Part shown: positions 16,633 to 25,960 of the stretch, piece by piece
Position numbering within the stretch: the first letter of the stretch is position 1
Layout of the letters: each line of letters starts with the position of its first letter
Assembly: GCA_910576775.1 (NCBI GenBank)
Contig: CAJTJV010000010.1
Coordinates: 1-64,000 of the forward strand
Length of the DNA stretch: 64,000 nt
Source of the DNA: an uncultured Muribaculaceae bacterium
GTDB taxonomy: Bacteria; Bacteroidota; Bacteroidia; Bacteroidales; Muribaculaceae
Direction: 5' to 3'
Made by a program: the position numbers and the translations under genes
The notes under the pieces: model-generated
Told to the model about the DNA's origin: nothing
What the model saw: only the letters and a program-made list of their open reading frames with translations
Databases searched by the model: none

Positions 16633-17700
16633 ATGATGAAAAAGATAAGGACTATATTAACGGCACTTATGATTGCTGCCTCAGTTTCGGCTCAGGCAGA
16701 TGTGAAATGGCTTGCGACAACTCACGATTTCGGGGCGTTCGACGAGGATTTCGGCCCTGCAAGTACTGAGTTCCGTTTCGTCAACGAAGGCTCGGCTCCG
16801 GTAACCATAGTGGCCGCACGCGCCTCCTGTGGTTGCACCACTCCGAAATATCCGCGCGAGGCGATAGCTCCCGGCGATACCGCTACAGTCATTGTTACCT
16901 ACGACCCGGCGGGGCGCCCCGGCCGTTTCTCCAAGTATGTGGCTGTTGATATCTCCGACAACGGACGCACAAAGCTTTATGTGAAAGGCACTGTAGTAGG
17001 CGCCGCCGGCAGTGTGCAGGCGCGTTTTCCCGTTGACGCAGGCAATGGAATGCAGCTTCAGCGTGGAGCCGTGATGTTCGGAAGCATTATCAAAGGACAT
17101 ACGCGCTCTGCATCCGTCAATCTGTATAACCGTTCCACCGACAGTATCAGCCCCTCGGTGGAGAATATGCCGTCGTATATCTCGATGATGATGGAGCCTG
17201 AGACTGTCGCTCCGGGAGAGCAGGGCACCGCCGTTTTTTATTTCAACAGCGCCAGATGTCCGCTCTATGGCTTTGTGAACGATACAGTGATGATAGCTAC
17301 AGTTACCGGCGCGGAGACTTTCCCCCTTCCGTTTGTCGGAATTGTTGAGGAAGATTTCAGTAAACTCACACCAAAGGATATAAAAAAGGCTCCGGTTGCA
17401 ACGTTGTCGGAAACAAGTATTGATTTTGGCAAAATCGATAGGAAGGGCAAGATATCCCGCACCTGTACCCTGCGGAACGAAGGCAAGAGCCCTCTTGTCA
17501 TACGTCGGCTTTATTCTCTTGACGACGCCGTAGACTTTGCAATCGATAAGAAAGTTCTAAAGCCCGGCAAAACGGCTACAATAACAGTTACAGTTGATAC
17601 ATCAAAGCTTTCCGGTGCATTGCTCAATGCCCGGGGTGCATTGATAACCAATGATCCGTCGGCTCCTACACAGACCATGCGCCTTGTAGGAACTTTCTGA
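16633..17700 (+). CDS. Exported DUF1573-domain protein
   Basis: 355 residues from the ATG at 16633; an earlier in-frame start at 16573 lies inside the channel gene and is rejected. A signal peptide (about 1-22, ending VSAQA) is followed by Ig-like beta domains. The first holds the DUF1573 signature S-C-G-C-T-T-P (about residues 65-71) after THDFGAFDEDFGP. The last (from about 255, SIDFGKIDRKGK) is a second copy of the same fold without the Cys pair. Such ASPM/MSP-like domains are common periplasmic proteins of Bacteroidetes with no established function. It is likely co-transcribed with the ion channel. The GH3 gene follows after 35 bases. Confidence 0.85.
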   Translation: MMKKIRTILTALMIAASVSAQADVKWLATTHDFGAFDEDFGPASTEFRFVNEGSAPVTIVAARASCGCTTPKYPREAIAPGDTATVIVTYDPAGRPGRFSKYVAVDISDNGRTKLYVKGTVVGAAGSVQARFPVDAGNGMQLQRGAVMFGSIIKGHTRSASVNLYNRSTDSISPSVENMPSYISMMMEPETVAPGEQGTAVFYFNSARCPLYGFVNDTVMIATVTGAETFPLPFVGIVEEDFSKLTPKDIKKAPVATLSETSIDFGKIDRKGKISRTCTLRNEGKSPLVIRRLYSLDDAVDFAIDKKVLKPGKTATITVTVDTSKLSGALLNARGALITNDPSAPTQTMRLVGTF

Positions 17701-17735
17701 ACACTCTTCAGTTAACCCGCCAATCACTATTTATA

Positions 17736-20297
17736 ATGAAAAAACACATTCTTGCAGGCTTTTTTTGCCTATTTTCGCTGTTCTTGTCAGCGCAGTCCGA
17801 ACCTTACAGAAACAAAGACCTCAGTGTCGACGAACGCATTGAGGATTTGCTTTCGCGCATGACGCTTGATGAGAAAATATCACAGATCCGACATCTGCAC
17901 AATTGGGACATTCTTGACGGAAAGACTCTCAATCCGGTTAAGTTGCGCGTTATGTGTGGTACTGACGGTTTTGGATTTTTCGAGGGTTTTCCTTTGCCGG
18001 CCGACAGTTGTAGGGTGATATTCCGTGAGATTCAGCAATATATGGTCGATAGTACGCGTTTGGGGATTCCGGCCTTTCCTGTAGCCGAGAGCCTGCACGG
18101 TATAGTCCATGAAGGAGCTACTGTCTTTCCGCAGAATGTAGCTCTGGGAGCTACATTTGACCCGTCGCTCGCATATGACAGGGCGAAGGCCACTGCCGGA
18201 GAACTCAATACGATAGGTATCCGTCAGGTACTTGCTCCTTGTATCGATGTGGCGCGGGATCTCCGCTGGGGGCGTGTTGAGGAATCATATGGAGAAGACC
18301 CGTTTCTGTGCTCTGAAATGGCAGTGGCAGAGGCTCTTGGTTATATCGATAACGGGATTTCGCCTATGCTGAAGCATTATGGTCCGCATGGCAATCCTCT
18401 TGGAGGGCTGAACCTCGCTTCTGTGGAATGCGGGGTTCGTGACTTGTTTGATATTTATCTGAAGCCTTTCGAGAAAACTATTGAGAAGGCTCCCGTGATG
18501 GCGGTGATGTCAAGTTACAATTCTTGGAACCGGACCCCAAACTCCGCATCGTCTTTCATGCTTAGCGATATTCTCCGCGACCGCTTTGGTTTTAAGGGAT
18601 ATGTCTATTCCGATTGGGGTGTGATATCCATGCTCCGCAGTTTCCATCATACTGCTGAGGATGATTATGAGGCTGCCGTGCAGGCTATTACTGCCGGACT
18701 CGATGTGGAGGCTTCAAGTAATTGCTATCCATTGCTTAAGGATGCTGTCGATGCCGGGGAGTTCGATGTGGAATATATAGATCGTGCGGTCCGCCGTGTT
18801 CTGCGTGCGAAATTTGAAACGGGGCTTTTCGACGATCCTTACGGCGAGAACGTTACCTATCGCCTTCCTGTACGTTGCAGCGAGAATGTGGCGCTTTCAC
18901 GTCGTATTGCCGACGAATCAGCAGTCCTTCTGAAGAATGAAGGCAAGCTGTTGCCTCTTGATGCCTTGAAACTGAAATCTGTGGCTGTGATAGGTCCGAA
19001 TGCCGATGAGGTGCAGTTTGGTGACTATACATGGAGTAAAGATAAAAACGACGGGGTGACGCCTCTTCAGGGGATTCGTGCTCTTCTCGGACGGAAAGTG
19101 AAGGTTAATTATGCCCGTGGATGTTCTCTGGCGTCAGCCGATACTGCCGGCTTTGCGGAAGCAGTGGATGCAGCTCGCCGCAGCGACGTCGCAATTGTGT
19201 TTCTTGGTAGCTCCAGCACTGCATTCGTGCGCCACAGTCCGAGACCGTCGACTTCAGGTGAAGGCATCGACCTGCACGATATAGCGCTCACCGGAGCCCA
19301 GCAGCAGCTCATTGAGCGTATTGTAAGCACCGGAAAACCTGTCGTTGTTGTAATGGTTGCGGGGAAACCGTTTGCCGTAAAGTGGATAAAGGACAATGTC
19401 CCGGCTGTTCTCGCGCAGTGGTATGCAGGAGAACAGGCCGGAAACTCGATTGCTGATATTCTTTTCGGCCGCCTGAATCCTTCTGGAAGAATTTCGTTCT
19501 CATTCCCGCAGAGCACAGGTCATCTGCCCGCCTATTATAATCATTTGTCTACCGACAGGGGATTCTACCATCAGCCTGGAACTCCCGAGCAACCCGGCCG
19601 CGACTATGTTTTCTCCTCTCCCGATGCGCTGTGGGCTTTCGGCCATGGATTGTCTTATACTGATTTCGAATATATTGGCGCCCGTGCTGACAAAGCTGTT
19701 TATGCTGCCGGTGATACTGTTTTCGTTGATGTGGCTGTGCGTAACTCAGGGCGGCGTCCGGGCAAGGAGGTGGTACAGCTGTATGTGCGCGATGTTGTAA
19801 GTTCTGTGATGACGCCAGTTAAGCAGCTCAAGGCTTTTGACAAGATTTATATCGAACCACAGAAAACTGTTACAGTGCGTCTCGCTGTGCCGGTGGCGGA
19901 ATTGATGCTTACCGACGATCTTGGTAAACGTTTTCTTGAAGAAGGTGAGTTTGAGTTCATGGTGGGGTCGGCTTCAGATAATATCGCGTTCACCGTTCCG
20001 GTTCAGGTAGGAGAGCCGAAAGTACGCCGTCAGAGCGTCGCCAGAACGGAAGAAACTGTTGTGTCCGATGAGATATTGACTGTCAGCGGATGTGTCCGCG
20101 ACGTTCAGGCCACACCGGTGGCTGGTGTGGCTGTATCGCAGCAGGGCTCCGGGTCTTTCGCGTACACCGACGCCGATGGTAATTATACAATATCAGTGCG
20201 TGGAAATGTGCCTTTGCAGTTTTCCAAGGACGGATACAGAAGTGTTTCCGTTATTCCTGCCGGTCAGACCACAATAAACGTCAGCATGAGTCATTGA
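17736..20297 (+). CDS. Glycoside hydrolase family 3 with C-terminal carboxypeptidase-regulatory-like domain
   Basis: 853 residues. A signal peptide (about 1-20, LFLSAQS) directs it to the periplasm. The GH3 N-terminal barrel holds KHY and the nucleophile Asp in YSDWG (D293). The (alpha/beta)6 sandwich (about 390-600) and fibronectin-III-like domain (about 650-760) follow, as in beta-glucosidases and beta-xylosidases. Unusually, residues 782-853 form an extra domain (VSGCVRDVQATPVAGVAV, YTDADGNYTISV). This is the carboxypeptidase-regulatory-like fold normally found at the N-terminus of SusC receptors. No SusC/SusD genes are nearby, so substrate and export route are open. Its stop overlaps the convergent folK stop by 7 bases. 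Confidence 0.88.
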   Translation: MKKHILAGFFCLFSLFLSAQSEPYRNKDLSVDERIEDLLSRMTLDEKISQIRHLHNWDILDGKTLNPVKLRVMCGTDGFGFFEGFPLPADSCRVIFREIQQYMVDSTRLGIPAFPVAESLHGIVHEGATVFPQNVALGATFDPSLAYDRAKATAGELNTIGIRQVLAPCIDVARDLRWGRVEESYGEDPFLCSEMAVAEALGYIDNGISPMLKHYGPHGNPLGGLNLASVECGVRDLFDIYLKPFEKTIEKAPVMAVMSSYNSWNRTPNSASSFMLSDILRDRFGFKGYVYSDWGVISMLRSFHHTAEDDYEAAVQAITAGLDVEASSNCYPLLKDAVDAGEFDVEYIDRAVRRVLRAKFETGLFDDPYGENVTYRLPVRCSENVALSRRIADESAVLLKNEGKLLPLDALKLKSVAVIGPNADEVQFGDYTWSKDKNDGVTPLQGIRALLGRKVKVNYARGCSLASADTAGFAEAVDAARRSDVAIVFLGSSSTAFVRHSPRPSTSGEGIDLHDIALTGAQQQLIERIVSTGKPVVVVMVAGKPFAVKWIKDNVPAVLAQWYAGEQAGNSIADILFGRLNPSGRISFSFPQSTGHLPAYYNHLSTDRGFYHQPGTPEQPGRDYVFSSPDALWAFGHGLSYTDFEYIGARADKAVYAAGDTVFVDVAVRNSGRRPGKEVVQLYVRDVVSSVMTPVKQLKAFDKIYIEPQKTVTVRLAVPVAELMLTDDLGKRFLEEGEFEFMVGSASDNIAFTVPVQVGEPKVRRQSVARTEETVVSDEILTVSGCVRDVQATPVAGVAVSQQGSGSFAYTDADGNYTISVRGNVPLQFSKDGYRSVSVIPAGQTTINVSMSH

Positions 20298-20749
20298 TTG
20301 AAGAGTCTGTGCGCCGCATCGCCGCCGATGAGTTGCGTAAGAGGAATTCTGACGAACGCACGTGATGCGGCGCGCGGGTGAGGTAGTGTCAGTTCGGCGC
20401 TATTCATTTTCAAACCTTCTATCGCTATGATATCGATGTCGATTTCCCGATCTCGATAGCTGCCGTCGCTGTTGCGGTGTTTTATATACGATATTTCCTG
20501 TTCTATTGCTTTCAGTTTATGCAGAAGGGCGATGGCGTCGGTGGCTGTGAGTGATGTGTCGCTTTCTATTGTCAGTATGGCGGCTATGTTTATGAATGAG
20601 TTGGCTGAGACAAATCCGTCGGCCTCGTTGGCATATTCATCCGACACTATGATTTCTCCGAGGCGGCGCAGACGTTCCAGCGCCTCGCTGATAAAACGAC
20701 GCCGGTCTCCCATATTCGAACCTATGCTGAGATATATTTCCGTCTTCAT
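20291..20749 (-). CDS. folK: 2-amino-4-hydroxy-6-hydroxymethyldihydropteridine pyrophosphokinase (HPPK)
   Basis: 152 residues, the usual length for HPPK, which transfers pyrophosphate from ATP to the pterin in folate synthesis. Signatures: the N-terminal LSIGSNMGDR, the YRDREIDIDIIAI motif (about 100-112; the Asp residues bind magnesium), and LPHPRAASRAFV near 122-133. It lies downstream of infB, but a strong terminator at 20754-20787 separates them, so it probably has its own weak start signals. It is convergent with and overlaps the GH3 gene end. Confidence 0.9.
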   Translation of the reverse strand: MKTEIYLSIGSNMGDRRRFISEALERLRRLGEIIVSDEYANEADGFVSANSFINIAAILTIESDTSLTATDAIALLHKLKAIEQEISYIKHRNSDGSYRDREIDIDIIAIEGLKMNSAELTLPHPRAASRAFVRIPLTQLIGGDAAHRLFNQ

Positions 20750-20753
20750 GATA

Positions 20754-20787
20754 TAAAAAAACGGCAGGCATCCGCGGATGCCTGCCG
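20754..20787 (-). terminator. Intrinsic terminator of the rimP-nusA-infB operon
   Basis: A perfect 12-bp stem (CGGCAGGCATCC / GGATGCCTGCCG, 20762-20787) is followed on the minus strand by seven T residues. It lies just after the infB stop. Confidence 0.9.
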
Positions 20788-20805
20788 CCTATATTATGTA
20801 TGTTG

Positions 20806-23778
20806 TCAGTCGATGCTTGTGCGGGCTATTTCTTTTTCTTCGAAGCCTTCTACAAAGTCGCCGACCTTTATGTCGTTGAAACCGGTGATTGAGAAGCCAC
20901 AGTCGAAGCCTGCGGAAACTTCCTTGACATCATCCTTGAAGCGCTTGAGGGAGCCGAGTTCACCTGTATAGCGTACAATGCCGTCGCGGATAAGGCGCAC
21001 TTTGCTGCCGCGCTTGATTTTGCCTTCGCGTACCATTGCGCCGGCGATGGTGCCGACCTTGCTGACGTGGAATGTCTCGAGCACTTCGGCGGTACCGGTG
21101 ATTTCCTCCTTGATTTCCGGAGCGAGAAGGCCGGCCATGGCGTCCTTTACCTCTTCTATTGCCTGATAGATTACAGAATAGAGGCGTATCTGGACGCCGT
21201 CGCGCTCGGCTGCACGGCGGGCGGCAAGGCTTGGACGGACCTGGAAACCGATGATGATGGCGTCGGAGGCCGCTGCAAGAGTTACATCGCTCTCGGAGAT
21301 TTCACCTACGGCCTTGTGGAGTACGTTGATCTGAATCTCGTCGGTAGAGAGTTTTATAAGGGAGTCGGACAGAGCTTCGATGGAACCGTCGACATCGCCC
21401 TTGACGATAATGTTGAGTTCCTGGAAGTTGCCGATGGCGCGGCGACGTCCGATATCCTCGAGGGTGAGCATCTTTGTTGTGCGAAGACCCTGTTCGCGTG
21501 CGAGTTGCTCGCGTTTTGTTGCGATTTCGCGGGCTTCCTGTTCGGTTTCGAGCACGTTGAAAGTGTCGCCGGCGGTAGGTGCGCCGTTAAGGCCGAGGAT
21601 AAGCGCCGGAGTGGCAGGCCCGGCTTCCTTGATGCGTTGGTTGCGTTCGTTGAACATCGCTTTTACGCGGCCGAAATGGTTGCCGGCAAGCACGATGTCG
21701 CCGATGTGGAGCGTACCGTTCTGTACAAGGACATTGGCTACATAGCCGCGGCCTTTGTCGAGTGTCGATTCTATGATGGTGCCGACGGCGTTGCGGTCGG
21801 GATTGGCGCGGAGGTCGAGCATCTCGGCTTCGAGAAGCACCTTTTCCATAAGTTCTTCTACGCCTATACCCTTCTTGGCGGAAATGTCCTGGCTCTGGTA
21901 TTTGCCGCCCCATTCTTCAACGAGATAGTTCATGCCGGCGAGTTCTTCCTTGATTTTTTCGGGATTGGCGTGTGGCTTGTCAATCTTGTTGATCGCGAAC
22001 ACTATGGGTACGCCGGCAGCGGAGGCGTGGTTGATAGCCTCTACGGTCTGCGGCATCACATTGTCGTCTGCGGCGACGATAATGATCACTATGTCGGTTA
22101 CCTTTGCGCCGCGGGCACGCATGGCGGTGAATGCCTCGTGTCCGGGGGTGTCGAGGAACGTTATGTGGCGTCCGTCGGCAAGCTTTACGCTGTAGGACCC
22201 GATATGCTGGGTAATACCGCCGGCTTCGCCTGCAATCACGTTTGCCTTGCGTATATAGTCGAGAAGCGACGTTTTGCCGTGGTCGACGTGACCCATGACG
22301 GTGACGATAGGCGGACGGCTCTGAAGGTCTTCCTCATTATCGGCTTCCTGATGGATTGCGTCGGCGACTTCCGCGGATACATATTCGGTTGTGAAGCCGA
22401 ATTCTTCGGCAACAATATTTATTGTTTCGGCGTCGAGGCGCTGGTTGATTGAAACCATGACGCCGAGGTTCATACACGTTGCAATGACGTTGTTCACAGG
22501 AACATCCATCATGACAGCGAGGTCGTTGGCGGTTACGAACTCAGTGATTTTGAGAATGCGGCTTTCTGCCATTTCGGCGCGCTGAGCCTCGCGTTCGCGG
22601 CTGGCATTTGCTTCACGTTTCTCTTTACGCCACTTGGCACCTTTCTTGAGACCCTTGTCTTTTGCGGTGAGACGTGCGAGAGTTTCTTTTACCTGCTTCT
22701 GTACGTCTTCTTCGTTTACTTCGGGCTGTACCGGACGGCGGTTCTGTTGCTTGGTAGCATTGTTCTGGCGGCGGTTTTCGTTTTGGCGGCGATTCTCATT
22801 GCCGTTGTTGCCCTGGCCGTTACCTTGGTTGTTTCGGCGTTCGTTGCCGTTCTGACGGCTGTCGGCAGCTTGTTTGCCGGCCTTTTCGATGTCTACCTTT
22901 TCTTTGCCGGTTATGCGACGGCGTTTCTTGCGGTCGCCTTCTCCGCTGCTTTGTCCCGGCTGTCCCGGACGTCCGTTGCGGCGTTCTTCCTTGGTCTTTT
23001 TCTTGGGGCGTACGCTCAGGTTCATCGCGTCGAGGTCGATGTGGCCTACGATGTTGAGCGATGGGGCGGGTGTCTTACGCTCGATGGTGAATACTTCGGG
23101 CTCGCCTGCTGCGGCAGGTTCTTCTTTCTTTGGCGTATCAGCTTTGGGAACCTCTGTTTTGGGCGCTTTGGGAAGCTCTGTCTTCTGGGAAGTCTCTGTT
23201 TTGGATGCTTTTGGCGCTTCGGCTTTCCTGGGTATTTCTACCTTGGGAGCCTTGGGGGAAGCGGGATTTTTTTGCGTTTCAGCTTTTAGAGCTTTTGGAG
23301 GCTCCGGATTCTTGGATGTCTCGATTTTTTCAGCTTTTGGAGGTTCCGGCTTTTGGGGAGTTTCTACTTTCGGAGGTTCCGGATTTTTAGGAATCTCAGC
23401 TTTCGGAGGTTCCGGCTTCGGAGCCTGTGGTTTCGGTACCTCGTTGCGCACCACGGGATTACCGTTGGCGTCGTATTCGAGTTTGCCAAGTATGTGCGGG
23501 GTGCGGAGGTTGTCGGGCTGTTTTTCCTCAACAACAAGTTTTTCAGGCTCGGCAGGTTTTTGCCGGCTTTCCTTGCGCTCCGTCGTTTTCTGCTCGGAGC
23601 GGTTCTTGAGAGCTTTGTCACTCGCGAATGCCGACATTAGCATGTCGAGCACGTTGTCTTCAATGCGGGTGTTGGGTTTCTCTTCTATTGTAATATCTTT
23701 TTTGCGTAGAAAGTCGAAGATTGTCTCAAGGGAGACATTCAGGTCCTTTGCTACAGTGCTTATTTTAGTTTTCGCCAT
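20806..23778 (-). CDS. infB: Translation initiation factor IF-2
   Basis: 990 residues. IF-2 is a GTPase that brings initiator fMet-tRNA to the 30S subunit. The C-terminal half has the IF2 G domain with GHVDHGKT (about 497-504), DTPGHE and NKIDK, followed by domains II, III and IV. The N-terminus has an IF2_N helical domain (VAKDLNVSLETIFDFL) and then a long low-complexity linker (about 90-390). The linker has Pro-Lys-Ala-Glu repeats (PKAPK, PEPPKAE units) and an Asn/Arg/Gly-rich part. A further IF2_N domain precedes the G domain. Gene order rimP-nusA-infB is conserved in bacteria; the gap to nusA is 72 bases. Confidence 0.96.
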   Translation of the reverse strand: MAKTKISTVAKDLNVSLETIFDFLRKKDITIEEKPNTRIEDNVLDMLMSAFASDKALKNRSEQKTTERKESRQKPAEPEKLVVEEKQPDNLRTPHILGKLEYDANGNPVVRNEVPKPQAPKPEPPKAEIPKNPEPPKVETPQKPEPPKAEKIETSKNPEPPKALKAETQKNPASPKAPKVEIPRKAEAPKASKTETSQKTELPKAPKTEVPKADTPKKEEPAAAGEPEVFTIERKTPAPSLNIVGHIDLDAMNLSVRPKKKTKEERRNGRPGQPGQSSGEGDRKKRRRITGKEKVDIEKAGKQAADSRQNGNERRNNQGNGQGNNGNENRRQNENRRQNNATKQQNRRPVQPEVNEEDVQKQVKETLARLTAKDKGLKKGAKWRKEKREANASREREAQRAEMAESRILKITEFVTANDLAVMMDVPVNNVIATCMNLGVMVSINQRLDAETINIVAEEFGFTTEYVSAEVADAIHQEADNEEDLQSRPPIVTVMGHVDHGKTSLLDYIRKANVIAGEAGGITQHIGSYSVKLADGRHITFLDTPGHEAFTAMRARGAKVTDIVIIIVAADDNVMPQTVEAINHASAAGVPIVFAINKIDKPHANPEKIKEELAGMNYLVEEWGGKYQSQDISAKKGIGVEELMEKVLLEAEMLDLRANPDRNAVGTIIESTLDKGRGYVANVLVQNGTLHIGDIVLAGNHFGRVKAMFNERNQRIKEAGPATPALILGLNGAPTAGDTFNVLETEQEAREIATKREQLAREQGLRTTKMLTLEDIGRRRAIGNFQELNIIVKGDVDGSIEALSDSLIKLSTDEIQINVLHKAVGEISESDVTLAAASDAIIIGFQVRPSLAARRAAERDGVQIRLYSVIYQAIEEVKDAMAGLLAPEIKEEITGTAEVLETFHVSKVGTIAGAMVREGKIKRGSKVRLIRDGIVRYTGELGSLKRFKDDVKEVSAGFDCGFSITGFNDIKVGDFVEGFEEKEIARTSID

Positions 23779-23850
23779 ATATTGTGTTGTTCGCTTTTGT
23801 TGTTGAGGGTGTTAGCAGGGTTGAAAAGTAGAGGGAGAGAGGCCTCGGGC

Positions 23851-25155
23851 TTATTTTTGGCCGTCGGCGTCTGCTTCGCCCTCAGCTTCAGGCTGTTCGT
23901 CGTCCTCGTATTCGCTGCGGAGGACCTCGAGTACTTCGTCGATGGTGTTTTCCTCAAGATCCGATTTGTCGAGAAGCACCTGGCGCGGAGTGTTGAGTAC
24001 GCTCTTGGCAGTTACGCAGCCGATATTTTTGAGCGCGTCGATAACCCATGCGTCGATTTCGTCGCGGAAATCATCAAGGAAAATATCGTCCTCATAAATC
24101 ATCTCAGTGTCGCGGTAGACATCGATTTCGTAGCCTGTGAGCATTGTGGCAAGCTTGATGTTGTGTCCGTTTTTGCCGATTGCCAGTGACACCTCTTCCG
24201 GTTTGAGGAACACCTCGGCTTTTTTTGCTTCTTCGTCAAGGCGGATTGTGGAGATATGAGCGGGCGAGAGGGCGCGCTGTATGAACAGCGAGGGATTCGA
24301 TGTATAGTTGATTACATCGATGTTTTCATTGCGGAGCTCGCGTACTATGCCGTGGATGCGGCTGCCTTTCACGCCAACGCAGGCGCCTACGGGGTCGATG
24401 CGGTCGTCATAGCTCTCGACAGCAATTTTGGCACGTTCGCCCGGTATGCGGGCTACTGCGCGGATGTTGATGAGGCCGTCGTGGATTTCAGGTACCTCAA
24501 GCTCGAAAAGGCGCACGAGGAAAAGGTTGCTTGTGCGCGATACGGTAATTTTCGGATTGTTGTTTTTGTTGTCGACATTCGAGATGACGGCGCGTACTGT
24601 TTCTCCCTTGCGGAAATAGTCGCCGGGGATGGATTCGCTCTTGGGCAGAAGAAGCTCGTTCTTTTCGTCATCGAGAAGAAGGGTCTCGCGCGACCATGTC
24701 TGATATACCTCGCCGGAAACAAGCTGCCCTTCAAGTTCTTTGAATTTCTGGTATACTGCTTCTTTCTGTAGGTCGAGAATGCGGCTCTGAAGAGTCTGCC
24801 GGAGATTGAGAATGGCACGACGTCCGAATTTCTCGAAGATTATCTCTCTGGCGTGTTCCTCGCCGATTTCGGCTTCGGGATCGTCATCGGCGCGGGCGTC
24901 GCTGAGAGATATCTGAAGGTTGGGGTTTTCAACCTCGCCGTCGGCAACCACTTCAAGATTCTGGAAAATCTGAACGTCACCCTTGTCAGGGTTGAGGATT
25001 ACGTCAAGATTTTCGTCCGTGCCGAACATCTTTGCGAGTACGTTGCGGAAAGATTCTTCCAGAACGCTTATCATTGTTGTCTTGTCGATATTCTTGAGCT
25101 CTTTGAACTCAACGAACTGCTCGACCATATTTGGTTTTTCCTCTTTCTTTGCCAT
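23851..25155 (-). CDS. nusA: Transcription termination/antitermination factor NusA
   Basis: 434 residues. The N-terminal RNA-polymerase-binding domain is followed by an S1 domain (about 140-205, YFRKGETVRAVI). KH1 and KH2 come next, with the KH GxxG segment VGVKGSRIHGIVREL (about 258-272) and AIGKNGHNIKLATM (about 325-338). A short acidic tail ends the protein. It binds RNA polymerase and nascent RNA to control pausing and termination. It is the middle gene of rimP-nusA-infB; the gap to rimP is 31 bases. Confidence 0.95.
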   Translation of the reverse strand: MAKKEEKPNMVEQFVEFKELKNIDKTTMISVLEESFRNVLAKMFGTDENLDVILNPDKGDVQIFQNLEVVADGEVENPNLQISLSDARADDDPEAEIGEEHAREIIFEKFGRRAILNLRQTLQSRILDLQKEAVYQKFKELEGQLVSGEVYQTWSRETLLLDDEKNELLLPKSESIPGDYFRKGETVRAVISNVDNKNNNPKITVSRTSNLFLVRLFELEVPEIHDGLINIRAVARIPGERAKIAVESYDDRIDPVGACVGVKGSRIHGIVRELRNENIDVINYTSNPSLFIQRALSPAHISTIRLDEEAKKAEVFLKPEEVSLAIGKNGHNIKLATMLTGYEIDVYRDTEMIYEDDIFLDDFRDEIDAWVIDALKNIGCVTAKSVLNTPRQVLLDKSDLEENTIDEVLEVLRSEYEDDEQPEAEGEADADGQK

Positions 25156-25186
25156 TGCTTTTAAGGGGGATAGTATTATTCGGTTA

Positions 25187-25672
25187 TTAAAATTTCAAAT
25201 CATAGCGCACATATTTGCACTCGGACGAACTAAGACGAGTGGCAATATTCTGTACAGTGGCCTTCTTAGCTCCGGGTTCCTTGACTTTCGTGGGAATCTC
25301 CAGTATGAAATCCACCTCTCGGTCGGTGTCTTCGCCGGGAGCCACTTCCGTCAGGATGCCGTGTAGTTTGCGGCCGTCTCGGGTAAGCACCTCCATGTCG
25401 TTCCCGACATTTTTAATGTATTGGGCACGGATCTTCAGCGGAGATGTAAGGCCGGACGACCCTACCTCAAGTTCATAATCTTCCTCTTCGCGGTCGAATA
25501 CGGCTTCAATTGTACGGGTGATTTCGGCGCATTGGTTGATGTCGACGCCTTCTGCGCTGTCGATTTCCACTGTTATTTCATTTGAAGGGGTAATGGTGAG
25601 GTCGACAAGGATGAGGTTCGTGCCTTCGATGGCACGTTCAACAGTCTGTCGGAGTATGTCTTTGTCTATCAT
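25187..25672 (-). CDS. rimP: Ribosome maturation factor RimP
   Basis: 161 residues from the ATG at 25672; the upstream in-frame Met at 25696 would add eight residues not typical of the family. RimP helps mature the 30S subunit. The N-terminal alpha/beta domain (LVDLTITPSNEITVEIDS, the CAEITRTIE helix, and YELEVGSSGLTSPLK) carries the GxSSPGLxxPL-like motif of the family (here VGSSGLTSPL). A C-terminal SH3-like domain follows. It is first in the rimP-nusA-infB operon. Confidence 0.92.
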   Translation of the reverse strand: MIDKDILRQTVERAIEGTNLILVDLTITPSNEITVEIDSAEGVDINQCAEITRTIEAVFDREEEDYELEVGSSGLTSPLKIRAQYIKNVGNDMEVLTRDGRKLHGILTEVAPGEDTDREVDFILEIPTKVKEPGAKKATVQNIATRLSSSECKYVRYDLKF

Positions 25673-25700
25673 GTTTGAATATGGGCATAATGCCAAATGA

Positions 25701-25728
25701 AGAGGAGGAAGCTTTCGCCCCCTCCTCT
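25701..25728 (-). promoter_or_regulatory. Leader hairpin before rimP
   Basis: A perfect 8-bp inverted repeat (AGAGGAGG 25701-25708, CCTCCTCT 25721-25728) lies between the predicted transcript start (about 25740) and the rimP ATG at 25672. It could be a control site for this operon. No T-run follows, so it is not a terminator. Confidence 0.4.
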
Positions 25729-25743
25729 CTTGAAGAATTGTTG

Positions 25744-25774
25744 CAAAATTAATTATTTTTCACCTAATAAACAA
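25744..25774 (-). promoter_or_regulatory. Promoter of rimP-nusA-infB
   Basis: On the minus strand TTG (25774-25772), 20 bases, then TAATTTTG (25751-25744) fit the consensus. The leader to rimP is about 68 bases and contains a hairpin. Confidence 0.7.
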
Positions 25775-25883
25775 GACGTGACATTCCTTGCGCTCTGTGG
25801 ACTTTGTAATTTTAATTGTTTTTATCAATGATTAGTAATAATTATACATTGAACCATTTTCTGTGGAGCCAATATAAAAATGT

Positions 25884-25914
25884 TTTGAACTTTAAAAATT
25901 AATTCCTATTTTTG
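25884..25914 (+). promoter_or_regulatory. Promoter of the DUF349 gene
   Basis: TTTG (25884-25887), 19 bases, then TATTTTTG (25907-25914) match the consensus. The start near 25918 leaves about 43 bases to the ATG at 25961. Confidence 0.75.
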
Positions 25915-25960
25915 GGGCGGTAAAATATATAGCTTTACCAGTAACCTATAATAATACCTT

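Noticed and set aside
21067..22452. 461-residue open frame antisense to infB
   Set aside because: A shadow of the strongly biased codons of infB; no signals or family resemblance.
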